From: Synechococcus sp. KORDI-49
Lineage (GTDB): Bacteria; Cyanobacteriota; Cyanobacteriia; PCC-6307; Cyanobiaceae
Assembly (NCBI RefSeq): GCF_000737575.1
Contig: NZ_CP006270.1
Location: 1,739,163 to 1,803,162 of the forward strand
Length of the DNA: 64,000 nt
Reading direction: 5' to 3'
Within the stretch, counting starts at the first letter, position 1; each line of letters starts with the position of its first letter. A model generated the notes under the pieces. That model ran no database searches. It saw nothing but the letters and a program-made list of their open reading frames with translations, and was not told where the DNA came from. Made by a program: the position numbers and the translations under genes. This document shows positions 11,952 to 20,894 of the stretch, in pieces.

Positions 11952-13064
11952 ATGGATCCAATTTATGTAACCAAGCCATATCTCCCTCCGTTTGAGGAAG
12001 TCTCACCTTTATTAAGGCAAATATGGGACAGGAAAATTCTAACAAATTCAGGTCCAAATCATCAGCTTCTCGAGGCTGATTTGATTCGATATTTAGGAAT
12101 AAAAAATATTTCACTATTTTCTAATGGCACCTTAGCGCTCTTGGTCGCATTAAAGTCTCTAAGGCTTGTTGGGGAAGTAATTACGACTCCTTTTACATTC
12201 ATTGCTACTGCAAATTCAATTTGCTGGAATAACTTAATTCCTGTGTTCGCCGATATTGATCCAATAACATTCAATCTTGATCCTGTTGATGTAGAAAAAA
12301 GGATTAACTCTAATACATGTGCGATACTTCCAGTACATTGCTACGGAAATCCTTGCGACGTTAAAGCTTTCGAGGCTTTAGGCGAAAACTATAATCTTCC
12401 TGTTGTTTACGATGCATCGCATGCATTCGGTGTTGAGATTGATAATGAATCAATTTTGAATTTTGGTGAATTTTCAACTTTGTCTTTTCATGCAACAAAG
12501 GTATTCAATACCTTTGAGGGGGGGGCAGTCGTCTCGCCAAATTTATCCGTCAAGAAGAGACTGGATAGATTAAAAAATTTTGGATTTGTTAGTGAGTCAG
12601 TTGTGGCATCAAATGGGATCAACGCAAAAATGTCAGAATTTTCTGCGGCATTGGGCTTATGTCAATTGAATTATGTTGATAAATGTATTAAGATGCGTAG
12701 AAATATAGCAAAGGTGTATTGTGAATTGCTTGCGGGAGTTAACTGGTTATCTCTTCCTTGCTATCCTGAAAACATTTTTCACAATACTGCTTATTTTCCT
12801 GTTCGAGTAGGCCTAGATGCTTTTGGGATGCGTGATTCTTTGGTTGAGCACATGAAAGAAGTTTTCGAGGTTTACCCTAGAAAGTACTTCTATCCTTTGG
12901 TATATGATTTCCCTTATTTTAGTGGTTATCATGACAAAGAGCGTTATCCCCTGCCAAATGCCACCAAGGCTGCGGCTGAAGTTATTTGCCTTCCTATTTA
13001 TCCTGACCTTTCCGAAAGCGATATATCTAGGGTTGTAGAGTCAATAACTTCTTTTCGCTGTTAG
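11952..13064 (+). CDS. DegT/DnrJ/EryC1/StrS-family sugar aminotransferase
   Basis: A 370-residue PLP-dependent enzyme that transfers an amino group to a nucleotide-linked keto sugar. Visible features are TSGP-like NSGPN near residue 33, the SNGTLALLVAL cofactor loop, PFTFIATANS, YDASHAFG, and the Schiff-base lysine in SFHATKVFNTFEGG (about residue 185). This SFHATK lysine is typical of the family. The adjacent acetyltransferase suggests an N-acetylated 4-amino-4,6-dideoxyhexose as product. A run of eight G (12518-12525) lies just after the lysine codon region. AT-rich like its neighbours. No dehydratase lies beside it. Confidence 0.88.
   Translation: MDPIYVTKPYLPPFEEVSPLLRQIWDRKILTNSGPNHQLLEADLIRYLGIKNISLFSNGTLALLVALKSLRLVGEVITTPFTFIATANSICWNNLIPVFADIDPITFNLDPVDVEKRINSNTCAILPVHCYGNPCDVKAFEALGENYNLPVVYDASHAFGVEIDNESILNFGEFSTLSFHATKVFNTFEGGAVVSPNLSVKKRLDRLKNFGFVSESVVASNGINAKMSEFSAALGLCQLNYVDKCIKMRRNIAKVYCELLAGVNWLSLPCYPENIFHNTAYFPVRVGLDAFGMRDSLVEHMKEVFEVYPRKYFYPLVYDFPYFSGYHDKERYPLPNATKAAAEVICLPIYPDLSESDISRVVESITSFRC
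12518..12525 (+). repeat. Homopolymeric G8 tract inside the aminotransferase gene
   Basis: Eight consecutive G bases encode part of the Glu-Gly-Gly-Ala stretch just after the PLP lysine. In an AT-rich gene such a run is conspicuous. Single-base slippage here would shift frame within the catalytic domain. Confidence 0.9.
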
Positions 13065-13066
13065 TC

Positions 13067-13732
13067 GTGGCCAGTTTGGTAATTTTTGGCGCGGGAGGTC
13101 ATGCCAATAGTGTATTTGATGTTGTTGCTGGGTATAAGGGTGTCAGAGCGGATGAACTGAAGGTAACCCTTGATAGTAAATATATAACCCCCGGCCTTTG
13201 CCTGCAAAGCGTTCCCGTAATTGACTATGAAAACTTAGGTCAAGAAGATAGTTTTCTTTATCATGTTGCTATTGGCGAGAATTTCCTTAGAGAGATTATT
13301 TTTCGTAGGTTTAAGTCTCGATTTGCTCGCGCCTCGCTTATGGATCCTGTTGTGCATTCTTCAGCTGTTGTGAGCCCTTCGGCGCGTATTGGTCTGGGTT
13401 CTTACGTAGGGGCATTTGCTTATGTTGGTCCCAACGTCGAGATTGGAATTGGCTGCGTAGTGAATACTTCGGCAGTTGTAGAGCATGACTGTCAGTTGGG
13501 CGATTTTTCTTCGCTTGCTCCAGGAGCTGTCATTGGTGGAAACGTATTTCTTGGCAAGCGCTCGTTTATAGGTTTGGGTTCCTTGGTGAAAGATAGTACT
13601 TTAATAGAGCACGATGTTGTCATCGGGAGTGGGTCTAATGTTTTGTCGTCAATAAGGTCTTCGGTGTTGGTGTATGGATCTCCTGCAAAAATTATTCGAG
13701 ATAGATCGAAGAGTGAATTGGTATTTAAATGA
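13067..13732 (+). CDS. PglD/NeuD-type sugar O/N-acetyltransferase (left-handed beta-helix)
   Basis: A 221-residue protein with an N-terminal Rossmann-like segment IFGAGGHANSVFD (about residues 6-18) and a C-terminal left-handed beta-helix of hexapeptide repeats. The repeat region includes VNTSAVVEHDCQLG, whose His is the general base in PglD-type enzymes. It probably N-acetylates the amino sugar made by the upstream aminotransferase using acetyl-CoA, as PglE/PglD do for UDP-bacillosamine in Campylobacter. The start is GTG, two bases after the upstream stop. The gene ends directly at a perfect terminator hairpin. Confidence 0.85.
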   Translation: MASLVIFGAGGHANSVFDVVAGYKGVRADELKVTLDSKYITPGLCLQSVPVIDYENLGQEDSFLYHVAIGENFLREIIFRRFKSRFARASLMDPVVHSSAVVSPSARIGLGSYVGAFAYVGPNVEIGIGCVVNTSAVVEHDCQLGDFSSLAPGAVIGGNVFLGKRSFIGLGSLVKDSTLIEHDVVIGSGSNVLSSIRSSVLVYGSPAKIIRDRSKSELVFK

Positions 13733-13760
13733 AAACCCGACATATTTTATGTCGGGTTTT
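13732..13760. terminator. Perfect bidirectional terminator hairpin
   Basis: AAAACCCGACATA (13732-13744) pairs perfectly with TATGTCGGGTTTT (13748-13760) around a TTT loop. Because both strands end in a run of T, it can terminate the AT-rich cassette on the plus strand and tktA on the minus strand. Confidence 0.93.
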
Positions 13761-13792
13761 AAGTCGGTTTAGCCTGAGGTTGACGGACTTAC

Positions 13793-15802
13793 TTACCTCA
13801 GCAGCGCCTTGGCTTTGGCCACTACGTTCTCCACGGTGAACCCAAACTCCTTGAGGCAGGTTCCACCGGGAGCTGAAGCGCCGAAGCGGTTCATGGTCAC
13901 GCTGTCGCCATCGAGGCCGATGAAGCGATGCCAGCCGAAGGATTCAGCGGCCTCCACCACCATGCGCTTGCGCACGGCGATGGGGAGCACCTCTTCCTTG
14001 TAGGCGTCGCTCTGCTCGTCGAACAGTTCCACGCAGGGCATCGACACCACGCGCACCTTGCTGCCTGCTTCGCTGAGCTGCTTGGCGGCCTGCACGCAGA
14101 GGTCGAGCTCAGTGCCGGTGCCGATCAGGATCAGGTCGGGGGTGCCGTCGCAGTCTTCCAGGATGTAGCCACCCAGAGCGACCTTCTCAATCGAGGAGTT
14201 CGCCTGGTTGGCCATGCCCTGGCGGCTCAGACACAGTGCACTGGGGCGCTTGCGGTTTTCAATGGCCAGCTTGTAGGCGCCGCTGGTTTCGTTCGCATCA
14301 CCCGGACGAAACACCAGCATCCCGGGCATGGCGCGCAGGGAGGGAATGGTCTCGATCGGCTGGTGGGTGGGGCCGTCTTCACCGACGCCGATGGAGTCGT
14401 GGGTGAGCACGTAGATCACACCCAGCTCACTCAGGGCCGACAGGCGCATGGAGCCGCGCATGTAATCGGCGAACACCAGGAAGGTGCCGCCGTAAGGGAT
14501 CAGGCCACTGTCGTGATAGGCGATGCCGTTGAGGATGGCCGCCATGGCGTGCTCGCGTACCCCGAAGTGCAGATAGCGCTTCTCAGGCGTTTCCGGCTGG
14601 TAGGAGCCGGTTTCGCCCTTGATGTCGGTGTAGTTGGAGTGGGTGAGGTCGGCGGAGCCGCCGATCAGTTCGGGCAGGTTGGGGCCCAGGGCACCCAGGC
14701 AGATCTGGGAGTGCTTGCGGGTGGCCAGTCCCTTCTCTTCGGGGCCGGCGGTGGGCAGATCCTTGTCCCAACCCTCGGGCAGTTCGCCGCGCAGCATCCG
14801 CTCGAATTCAGCGGCTTCGCTGGGGTACTTGGTGCGGTACGCCGCCAGGGACTGGTTCCACTCGGCTTCGAGGCTGGCGCCACGGTCGATGGCCTGGCGG
14901 TACTGGTCGTAGGCCTCCTGGGGCACCTCGAAGGGGCCGTAGTTCCAGCCCAGCTGCTTGCGGGTGAGCTCAGCCTCTTCCTCGCCCAGCGGTGCGCCGT
15001 GCACACCGGCGGTGTCGCCCTTGTTGGGGGAGCCGTAGCCGATGGTGGTGGTCACCTTGATGATCGAAGGCTTGTCGGTGACAGCCTTGGCGGCCTCGAT
15101 CGCCTTGGCGATGGCATCCACATCGGTGTTGCCATCCGCCACATGCTGCACATGCCAGCCGTAGGCCTCGTAGCGCTTCAGCACGTCCTCGGTGAAGGAC
15201 ACATCGGTGCGGCCGTCGATGGTGATGTGGTTGTCGTCGTAGAGGGCGATCAGCTTGCCCAGCTTCAGATGGCCGGCCAGGGAGCAGGCTTCCGAAGCGA
15301 TGCCCTCCTGGTTGCAGCCATCACCCATCACCACGTACGTGTAGTGATCCACGATCTCGGCGTCAGCCTTGTTGAACTTGGCGGCCAGATGGGATTCGGC
15401 GATCGCGAGACCCACAGCGTTGGAGATGCCGGCTCCCAGGGGACCGGTGGTCACCTCAACGCCGGGGGTCTCGAAGGTCTCGGGATGGCCCGGGGTTTTC
15501 GAGCCCCACTGACGGAACTGCTTGATGTCCTCGATGGTGACCGAGTCGTAGCCGGTGAGGTGCAGCAGCGCGTAGATCAGCATGCAGCCGTGGCCGGCGG
15601 ACAGCACGAAGCGGTCGCGGTTGAACCACTTGGGGTTCTTGGGGTTGTGCTTGAGGAACTTGTCCCACAGGGTGTATCCCATCGGGGCACAACCCATGGG
15701 CAGGCCGGGGTGCCCGCTCTTGGACTTGTTGACCGCATCAACCGCCAGGAAGCGGATGCTGTTGATGCAGAGCGTGTCGAGAGAAGCGGGAGCAGCGACC
15801 AT
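13793..15802 (-). CDS. tktA: Transketolase
   Basis: A 669-residue thiamine-diphosphate enzyme of the Calvin cycle and pentose phosphate pathway that moves two-carbon units between ketoses and aldoses. The ThDP/Mg2+ motif starts at MGDGCNQEG (about residue 156) and ends near [23 protein letters not shown] near residue 69 and [17 protein letters not shown] (about 467) are the expected active-site segments. Length is normal for the family. It reads away from fabF, with about 64 bases between the genes, and ends at the shared hairpin. Confidence 0.97.
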   Translation of the reverse strand: MVAAPASLDTLCINSIRFLAVDAVNKSKSGHPGLPMGCAPMGYTLWDKFLKHNPKNPKWFNRDRFVLSAGHGCMLIYALLHLTGYDSVTIEDIKQFRQWGSKTPGHPETFETPGVEVTTGPLGAGISNAVGLAIAESHLAAKFNKADAEIVDHYTYVVMGDGCNQEGIASEACSLAGHLKLGKLIALYDDNHITIDGRTDVSFTEDVLKRYEAYGWHVQHVADGNTDVDAIAKAIEAAKAVTDKPSIIKVTTTIGYGSPNKGDTAGVHGAPLGEEEAELTRKQLGWNYGPFEVPQEAYDQYRQAIDRGASLEAEWNQSLAAYRTKYPSEAAEFERMLRGELPEGWDKDLPTAGPEEKGLATRKHSQICLGALGPNLPELIGGSADLTHSNYTDIKGETGSYQPETPEKRYLHFGVREHAMAAILNGIAYHDSGLIPYGGTFLVFADYMRGSMRLSALSELGVIYVLTHDSIGVGEDGPTHQPIETIPSLRAMPGMLVFRPGDANETSGAYKLAIENRKRPSALCLSRQGMANQANSSIEKVALGGYILEDCDGTPDLILIGTGTELDLCVQAAKQLSEAGSKVRVVSMPCVELFDEQSDAYKEEVLPIAVRKRMVVEAAESFGWHRFIGLDGDSVTMNRFGASAPGGTCLKEFGFTVENVVAKAKALLR

Positions 15803-15866
15803 GGTGAGTAGGAGGGAGTGCGTAAGAAATGCGTATGAGTTTGACCGATGACGTCGATGTCGCCGG

Positions 15867-17114
15867 TTACCTCATCTGTCGGATGGCCAGGCAGACGTTG
15901 TGGCCGCCGAAACCGAAGGAGTTGGACAGCACCGTGCCCAGTGTCTGATCCCGGGCGGTGTTGGGCACGACATCCAGATCACAGTCGGGATCTGGATTGC
16001 TGTGGTTGATCGTGGGGGGAACCACCCCCTGGCGCAGGGCCAGAACGCAGGCCACCGCTTCGATGCCGCCGGAGCCACCCAGCAGGTGGCCGGTCATTGA
16101 TTTGGTGGAGCTCACAGGGATCTGCAGGGCCCGATCCCCGAGGGCGCTCTTGATCGCGGCGGTTTCGTTTTTGTCGTTCGCTGGGGTGCTCGTGCCGTGA
16201 GCGTTGACGTAATCCACATCGGCGGGATCGATGCCGCCATCCATGAGGGCAAGACGCATCGCTTCGGCACCCCCCACGCCACCCGGGCTGGGAGAGGTGA
16301 TGTGGTGGGCGTCGCAGGTCATGCCGTAGCCGACGATTTCCGCTAGCACCGTGGCGCCGCGCGCTTCCGCGTGGGCCAGGGTCTCCAGCACCAGAACACC
16401 GGCCCCCTCGCCGATCACGAAGCCATCCCGTTCGGCATCGAAGGGACGACTGGCGGTGGCGGGGTCGTCGTTGCGGAAGGACAGCGCCTTGGCACTGGCG
16501 AACCCGGCAACCCCGAGGGGGGTGATCGCCGACTCCGCTCCTCCGCAGACCATGGCGTCCGCCTTGCCCAGCTGCAGCAGCCGGAAGGCATCACCGATGG
16601 CATTGGAACCAGCAGCACAGGCGGTTGCCACCGCTGAGCTGGGTCCCTTCGTGCCGAGGGCGATCGCCGCCAGGCCCGTCGCCATGTTGGGAATCATCAT
16701 CGGCACCGTGAACGGGCTCACCCGTCCCGGTCCCTTGCCTTCCAGCACGTGGGCCTGCGTCTCCATCGTCAGCAGACCGCCGACGCCGGAGCCGATGATC
16801 ACGCCGATGCGGTCAGCGTTGGCGTCGGTGATTTCGAGGCCTGCATCAGCAAGGGCCTGCTTGGACGCCACCACGCCGAATTTGCAGAAGCGATCCCAGC
16901 GCTTGGCTTCCTTTGGTTCGATTAGCCCCGTTGGGTCGAACGCCTTCACCTCCGCCGCAAAGCGACAGGCGTGAGCTGACGCGTCGAAGAGCGTGATGGG
17001 GGCGACCCCGTTGCGACCTCCTGTGAGGCCGCTCCAGTACTCCTCAACCGTGTTGCCGATCGGTGTGACCGCGCCGAGACCGGTGACCACGACGCGATGG
17101 AGACCCTCCACCAT
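15867..17114 (-). CDS. fabF: 3-oxoacyl-[acyl-carrier-protein] synthase II (FabF)
   Basis: FabF condenses malonyl-ACP with acyl-ACP during fatty-acid elongation. The 415-residue protein has the nucleophilic cysteine in [12 protein letters not shown] (about residue 167), the two histidines in VNAHGTSTP and GHLLGGSGG, and the family C-terminus NSFGFGGHN. It lies eight bases downstream of acpP on the same strand, the standard acpP-fabF arrangement, so the pair is almost certainly cotranscribed. Confidence 0.97.
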   Translation of the reverse strand: MVEGLHRVVVTGLGAVTPIGNTVEEYWSGLTGGRNGVAPITLFDASAHACRFAAEVKAFDPTGLIEPKEAKRWDRFCKFGVVASKQALADAGLEITDANADRIGVIIGSGVGGLLTMETQAHVLEGKGPGRVSPFTVPMMIPNMATGLAAIALGTKGPSSAVATACAAGSNAIGDAFRLLQLGKADAMVCGGAESAITPLGVAGFASAKALSFRNDDPATASRPFDAERDGFVIGEGAGVLVLETLAHAEARGATVLAEIVGYGMTCDAHHITSPSPGGVGGAEAMRLALMDGGIDPADVDYVNAHGTSTPANDKNETAAIKSALGDRALQIPVSSTKSMTGHLLGGSGGIEAVACVLALRQGVVPPTINHSNPDPDCDLDVVPNTARDQTLGTVLSNSFGFGGHNVCLAIRQMR

Positions 17115-17122
17115 GCCGCTCC

Positions 17123-17365
17123 TCAGGCCTGCTTGTCTTCGATGTACTTGACGGCGTCACCAACGGTGGTGATGCCCTCGGCGGCTTCATCGGGGATTTC
17201 GATATCGAAGGCCTCTTCAAGGGCCATCACGAGCTCCACGGTGTCCAGCGAGTCGGCGCCGAGGTCGTTCTGAAAGTTGGATTCCGGCTTCACTTCGCCA
17301 GCATCGACGCTGAGTTGCTCCGCAACGATCGAACGCACTTTCTCGAGGATCGCTTCCTGGGACAT
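17123..17365 (-). CDS. acpP: Acyl carrier protein
   Basis: An 80-residue acidic protein whose serine in [11 protein letters not shown] (Ser39) takes the 4'-phosphopantetheine arm. The chosen ATG at 17363-17365 gives the exact family length; an upstream extension to 17500 would run through the psaC promoter region and has no ACP similarity. It is followed by fabF and is divergent from psaC over about 140 bases. Confidence 0.97.
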   Translation of the reverse strand: MSQEAILEKVRSIVAEQLSVDAGEVKPESNFQNDLGADSLDTVELVMALEEAFDIEIPDEAAEGITTVGDAVKYIEDKQA

Positions 17366-17439
17366 GGGCCGTGGCAACGGGACGCTGCATCCTACGGGCA
17401 CGCCTCTGGGGCGCCAGAGCCGGGCGTTAACAACGGTGA

Positions 17440-17751
<312 letters not shown>

Positions 17752-17787
17752 TCGTCCCAACCTCCCTTTGAAAACCCCATAAGCTCT

Positions 17788-17811
17788 GCCCGGCCACAGC
17801 CGGGCTTTTTT
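17788..17811 (+). terminator. Rho-independent terminator after psaC, abutting glmS
   Basis: GCCCGGC (17788-17794) pairs with GCCGGGC (17799-17805) around CACA, followed by six T (17806-17811). The T run ends two bases before the glmS ATG at 17814. Confidence 0.92.
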
Positions 17812-17813
17812 GT

Positions 17814-19721
17814 ATGTGCGGAATCGTTGCGCTGGTCGGTTCCCGTGAGGCGGCCCCACTGTTGCTGGAGGGCCTGCGCCAGCTCGAATACAGGGGGTAT
17901 GACTCCGCCGGCATCGCCACGGTCGACTCCAGTTCCCTGGATTCAGGCAGCGGCGTGCTGCACTGCCTGCGAGCCAAGGGAAAGCTCGTCAATCTCACGG
18001 CTCGTTTCGACGAGCAGGGGGCTCCAGGACAGTGCGGCATCGGCCACACCCGCTGGGCCACCCATGGCAAGCCGGAAGAGCGCAACGCCCATCCCCACCG
18101 TTGCTGCGATGGCGGTGTGGCGGTGGTGCAGAACGGCATCATCGAAAACCATCGCAGCCTGCGCGATGAGCTGCAGGCAACCGGAGTGGTCTTCCAGTCG
18201 GAGACCGACACCGAAGTCATTCCTCATTTGGTGGCTGCCGAGCTGAAGCGGCTCCAGGCGGGTGGTGGTCAGGCCGGAGGCCCCCTGCTGCTGCAGGCTG
18301 TGCAGGTGGTTCTGCCTCAGCTGCAGGGGGCCTATGCCCTGGCGGTGATCTGGCAGGACGCTCCCGGAGCTCTCGTGGTGGCCAGGCGCGCCGCGCCCTT
18401 GCTGATCGGTCTGGGGGAGGGGGAGTTTCTCTGTGCCAGCGACACGCCGGCCCTGGCCGGTTTCACCCGCACGATCCTGCCGATGCAGGACGGCGAGGTG
18501 GCCTTGCTGTCCCCTCTCGGGGTGGAGCTCTACGACGCCGAGGGGCAGCGGCAGCAGCGCATGCCTTCGGTTCTGTCCGGCACTGATCATGTGGCCGACA
18601 AGCGCCACTTCCGCCACTACATGCTCAAGGAGATCCATGAGCAGCCGGAGACGGCAGAGCTCTGGGTGGCCCGTCATCTGCCGCAAGGCCTGGCACCGGA
18701 GACGCCTGTGGCGCTTCCCTTCGACGATGCCTTCTATGCCGGCCTCGAGCGTATTCAGATCCTCGCCTGCGGCACCAGTCGCCATGCCGCGCTCGTGGGG
18801 GCTTATCTGCTGGAGCAGTACGCCGGGATTCCCACGGCGGTCCATTACGCCAGTGAATTCCGCTATGCACCGCCTCCGCTGGCTCCGCACACCCTCACGA
18901 TCGGTGTGACCCAGTCCGGCGAGACCGCCGACACCCTGGCGGCTCTTGCCATGGAGGCGGAACGGCGGACGGCTCACGGTGACCCGGCTTTCGCACCGCG
19001 ACAGCTGGGTGTGACCAACAGGCCGGAAAGTTCCCTCTCCCGTCAGGTGCCCCACATCCTCGACATCGGTGCCGGCATCGAGGTGGGTGTCGCCGCCACC
19101 AAGACCTTCCTCGGACAGCTGCTCGCCTTCTATGGCCTGGCGATGGCTTTTGCGGCCCAGCGCGGCAGCCGTTCGCCGGATGAGATCAAGGCCATGGCCA
19201 ACGAGCTGCGCCAGCTGCCACAGCAGCTGCAGGAGCTTGTAGAGCTCCATGATCGCCAGTCCGAAGCCCTCGCCCATCGGTTTGCTGAAACCCAGGACGT
19301 GATCTTTCTGGGCCGGGGCATCAACTACCCGATTGCCCTTGAAGGCGCGTTGAAGCTCAAGGAGATCAGCTACATCCATGCCGAGGGCTACCCGGCCGGG
19401 GAGATGAAGCATGGTCCGATCGCCCTGCTGGATGCCCATGTCCCCGTGGTCTCCATCGCCGTTCCGGGTGCCGTCTTCGAGAAGGTGCTCAGCAACGCTC
19501 AGGAGGCCAAGGCCCGTGACGCGCAGCTGATCGGCGTGGCTCCGCAGGGTCCGGACACGGACCTCTTCGATGAGCTGCTTCCGGTCCCGGAGGTGAGCGA
19601 GTGGATCAGCCCGCTGCTCACGGTGGTTCCGATGCAGCTGCTGAGCTATCACATCGCCGCCCATCGCGGACTGGATGTGGATCAACCCCGCAATCTGGCT
19701 AAGAGTGTGACGGTGGAGTGA
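17814..19721 (+). CDS. glmS: Glutamine-fructose-6-phosphate aminotransferase (isomerizing)
   Basis: GlmS makes glucosamine-6-phosphate, the entry to UDP-GlcNAc and hence peptidoglycan and amino-sugar glycans. The 635-residue protein begins MCGIVALVG, with Cys2 as the N-terminal nucleophile of the glutaminase domain, so the start is certain. Two SIS domains follow (ACGTSRHAAL near residue 319 and a second one from about 490), ending in the invariant-type NLAKSVTVE. The psaC terminator ends two bases before this ATG, leaving no room for a Shine-Dalgarno site. No glmS ribozyme is evident. Confidence 0.97.
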   Translation: MCGIVALVGSREAAPLLLEGLRQLEYRGYDSAGIATVDSSSLDSGSGVLHCLRAKGKLVNLTARFDEQGAPGQCGIGHTRWATHGKPEERNAHPHRCCDGGVAVVQNGIIENHRSLRDELQATGVVFQSETDTEVIPHLVAAELKRLQAGGGQAGGPLLLQAVQVVLPQLQGAYALAVIWQDAPGALVVARRAAPLLIGLGEGEFLCASDTPALAGFTRTILPMQDGEVALLSPLGVELYDAEGQRQQRMPSVLSGTDHVADKRHFRHYMLKEIHEQPETAELWVARHLPQGLAPETPVALPFDDAFYAGLERIQILACGTSRHAALVGAYLLEQYAGIPTAVHYASEFRYAPPPLAPHTLTIGVTQSGETADTLAALAMEAERRTAHGDPAFAPRQLGVTNRPESSLSRQVPHILDIGAGIEVGVAATKTFLGQLLAFYGLAMAFAAQRGSRSPDEIKAMANELRQLPQQLQELVELHDRQSEALAHRFAETQDVIFLGRGINYPIALEGALKLKEISYIHAEGYPAGEMKHGPIALLDAHVPVVSIAVPGAVFEKVLSNAQEAKARDAQLIGVAPQGPDTDLFDELLPVPEVSEWISPLLTVVPMQLLSYHIAAHRGLDVDQPRNLAKSVTVE

Positions 19722-19730
19722 TGCGATCCG

Positions 19731-20894
19731 ATGGCTGGCGGCATGTCGGTGGAGCTGAATCGAAGCCTCCACGGTCGCCAGGTCCGGCGCAGCAGTGATG
19801 CCGTTCGCCCGAGGCGCCTCAGCGAGCGTCCAGGGGATCTGCCTGGGCCCCTGTTCGTCCATGGCGGCATCGCCCCCACCGTGCTCTCGGCGCTGCGCTT
19901 CGATCCCGAGGCCGTTTCCACCCATCAGCACCTCACACCTGATCAGCTGAGTGCCCTGGTGGACAAGGGCGTTCCCCTCTGGGTTCGCATCAAGGGGCTC
20001 GGAGATCCGCTCCTGCTGGCGGAGGTGCTCAGGATGCTGCAGATTCCCGACGATCTGCATCCCGTGCTGCTCGAGACACCGCAGCGCACCCGAGTCGATG
20101 CCCTTGGCGAGTGTCTTCAGGTGGTGACCCATCGCCTCCACATGGGCGCGAATGGTCGGGTCATCAGCGAACAGGTGGGGGTGGTGCTGCTGCCGAATCT
20201 TGTGCTGTCCGTCGAGGAGGTCCCCCGGCCGGTCTCCTTCCCGGAACTCACGCAGTGGCTGAAGCAGCTGCCGGAGTCGCCGGCCCGCGGTCATCTGGAC
20301 GACATCTTCTTCTTTCTGCTGGATGAGGTGCTCGATGACGTGCTGCCTCTTCTGGAAACGCTGGCGGACCACCTGGACGATCTTGAGGAAGCATCACTCC
20401 GGCGACCGTCGCCGCGGGTGCTGCAGAGGGCCTATGCCATCCGCGCCACGCTGCGCCGCATCCGCACCATCATCTGGCCGTTGCGCAGTCAGCTGATCGT
20501 GCTGATCCGTCAGGGGAAACGCCTGCTGGATCGTGAGGCTCTGCGCGGGTTCCGGGAGGTGAACACCCACGTGGATGTGCTGTTCGAAACCACCGAACTG
20601 CTGCGGCATCAGTGCGACGGTGTGACCACCAGCTACATGGCCAGCATCAGCAACCGCATGAATCAGGTGATGAAGGTGCTCACGATCATTTCGAGCATCT
20701 TCGTGCCACTCACCTTCATCGCCGGGGTCTACGGCATGAACTTCAATCCGGAGTCATCCCCCTGGAACATGCCGGAGCTGGATGCCCGCTACGGCTACCC
20801 GATCTGCCTGGCGGTGATGTTCGGTCTGTCGGTGGTTCAGATCAGCTGGTTCTGGAAACGCGGCTGGTTTCAGGACTGGACCGGGATGCGCTGA
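19731..20894 (+). CDS. corA: CorA-family magnesium/divalent-cation transporter
   Basis: A 387-residue protein with a long cytosolic N-terminal domain, a coiled helical stalk (about residues 200-310) and two C-terminal membrane helices. The YGMNF pore signature (the GMN motif of CorA/Mrs2) lies at about residue 336-340 directly after the first helix. It imports Mg2+ or related divalent cations. It begins nine bases after glmS and overlaps the convergent manC-like gene by 25 bases. Confidence 0.93.
   Translation: MAGGMSVELNRSLHGRQVRRSSDAVRPRRLSERPGDLPGPLFVHGGIAPTVLSALRFDPEAVSTHQHLTPDQLSALVDKGVPLWVRIKGLGDPLLLAEVLRMLQIPDDLHPVLLETPQRTRVDALGECLQVVTHRLHMGANGRVISEQVGVVLLPNLVLSVEEVPRPVSFPELTQWLKQLPESPARGHLDDIFFFLLDEVLDDVLPLLETLADHLDDLEEASLRRPSPRVLQRAYAIRATLRRIRTIIWPLRSQLIVLIRQGKRLLDREALRGFREVNTHVDVLFETTELLRHQCDGVTTSYMASISNRMNQVMKVLTIISSIFVPLTFIAGVYGMNFNPESSPWNMPELDARYGYPICLAVMFGLSVVQISWFWKRGWFQDWTGMR

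Noticed and set aside
12501-12530. A real frameshift at the G8 tract
   Set aside because: The reading frame continues intact through the tract with family-consistent residues on both sides, so the gene is in the on state here.
13928-15811. A 627-residue plus-strand reading opposite transketolase
   Set aside because: It is the mirror of tktA, rich in Gly/Val/Ala/His with no domain, as expected for the antisense frame of a GC-rich gene.
17943-20372. An 809-residue minus-strand reading opposite glmS and corA
   Set aside because: It spans two clearly assigned genes and has a His/Gln/Arg-rich composition with no recognisable motif.
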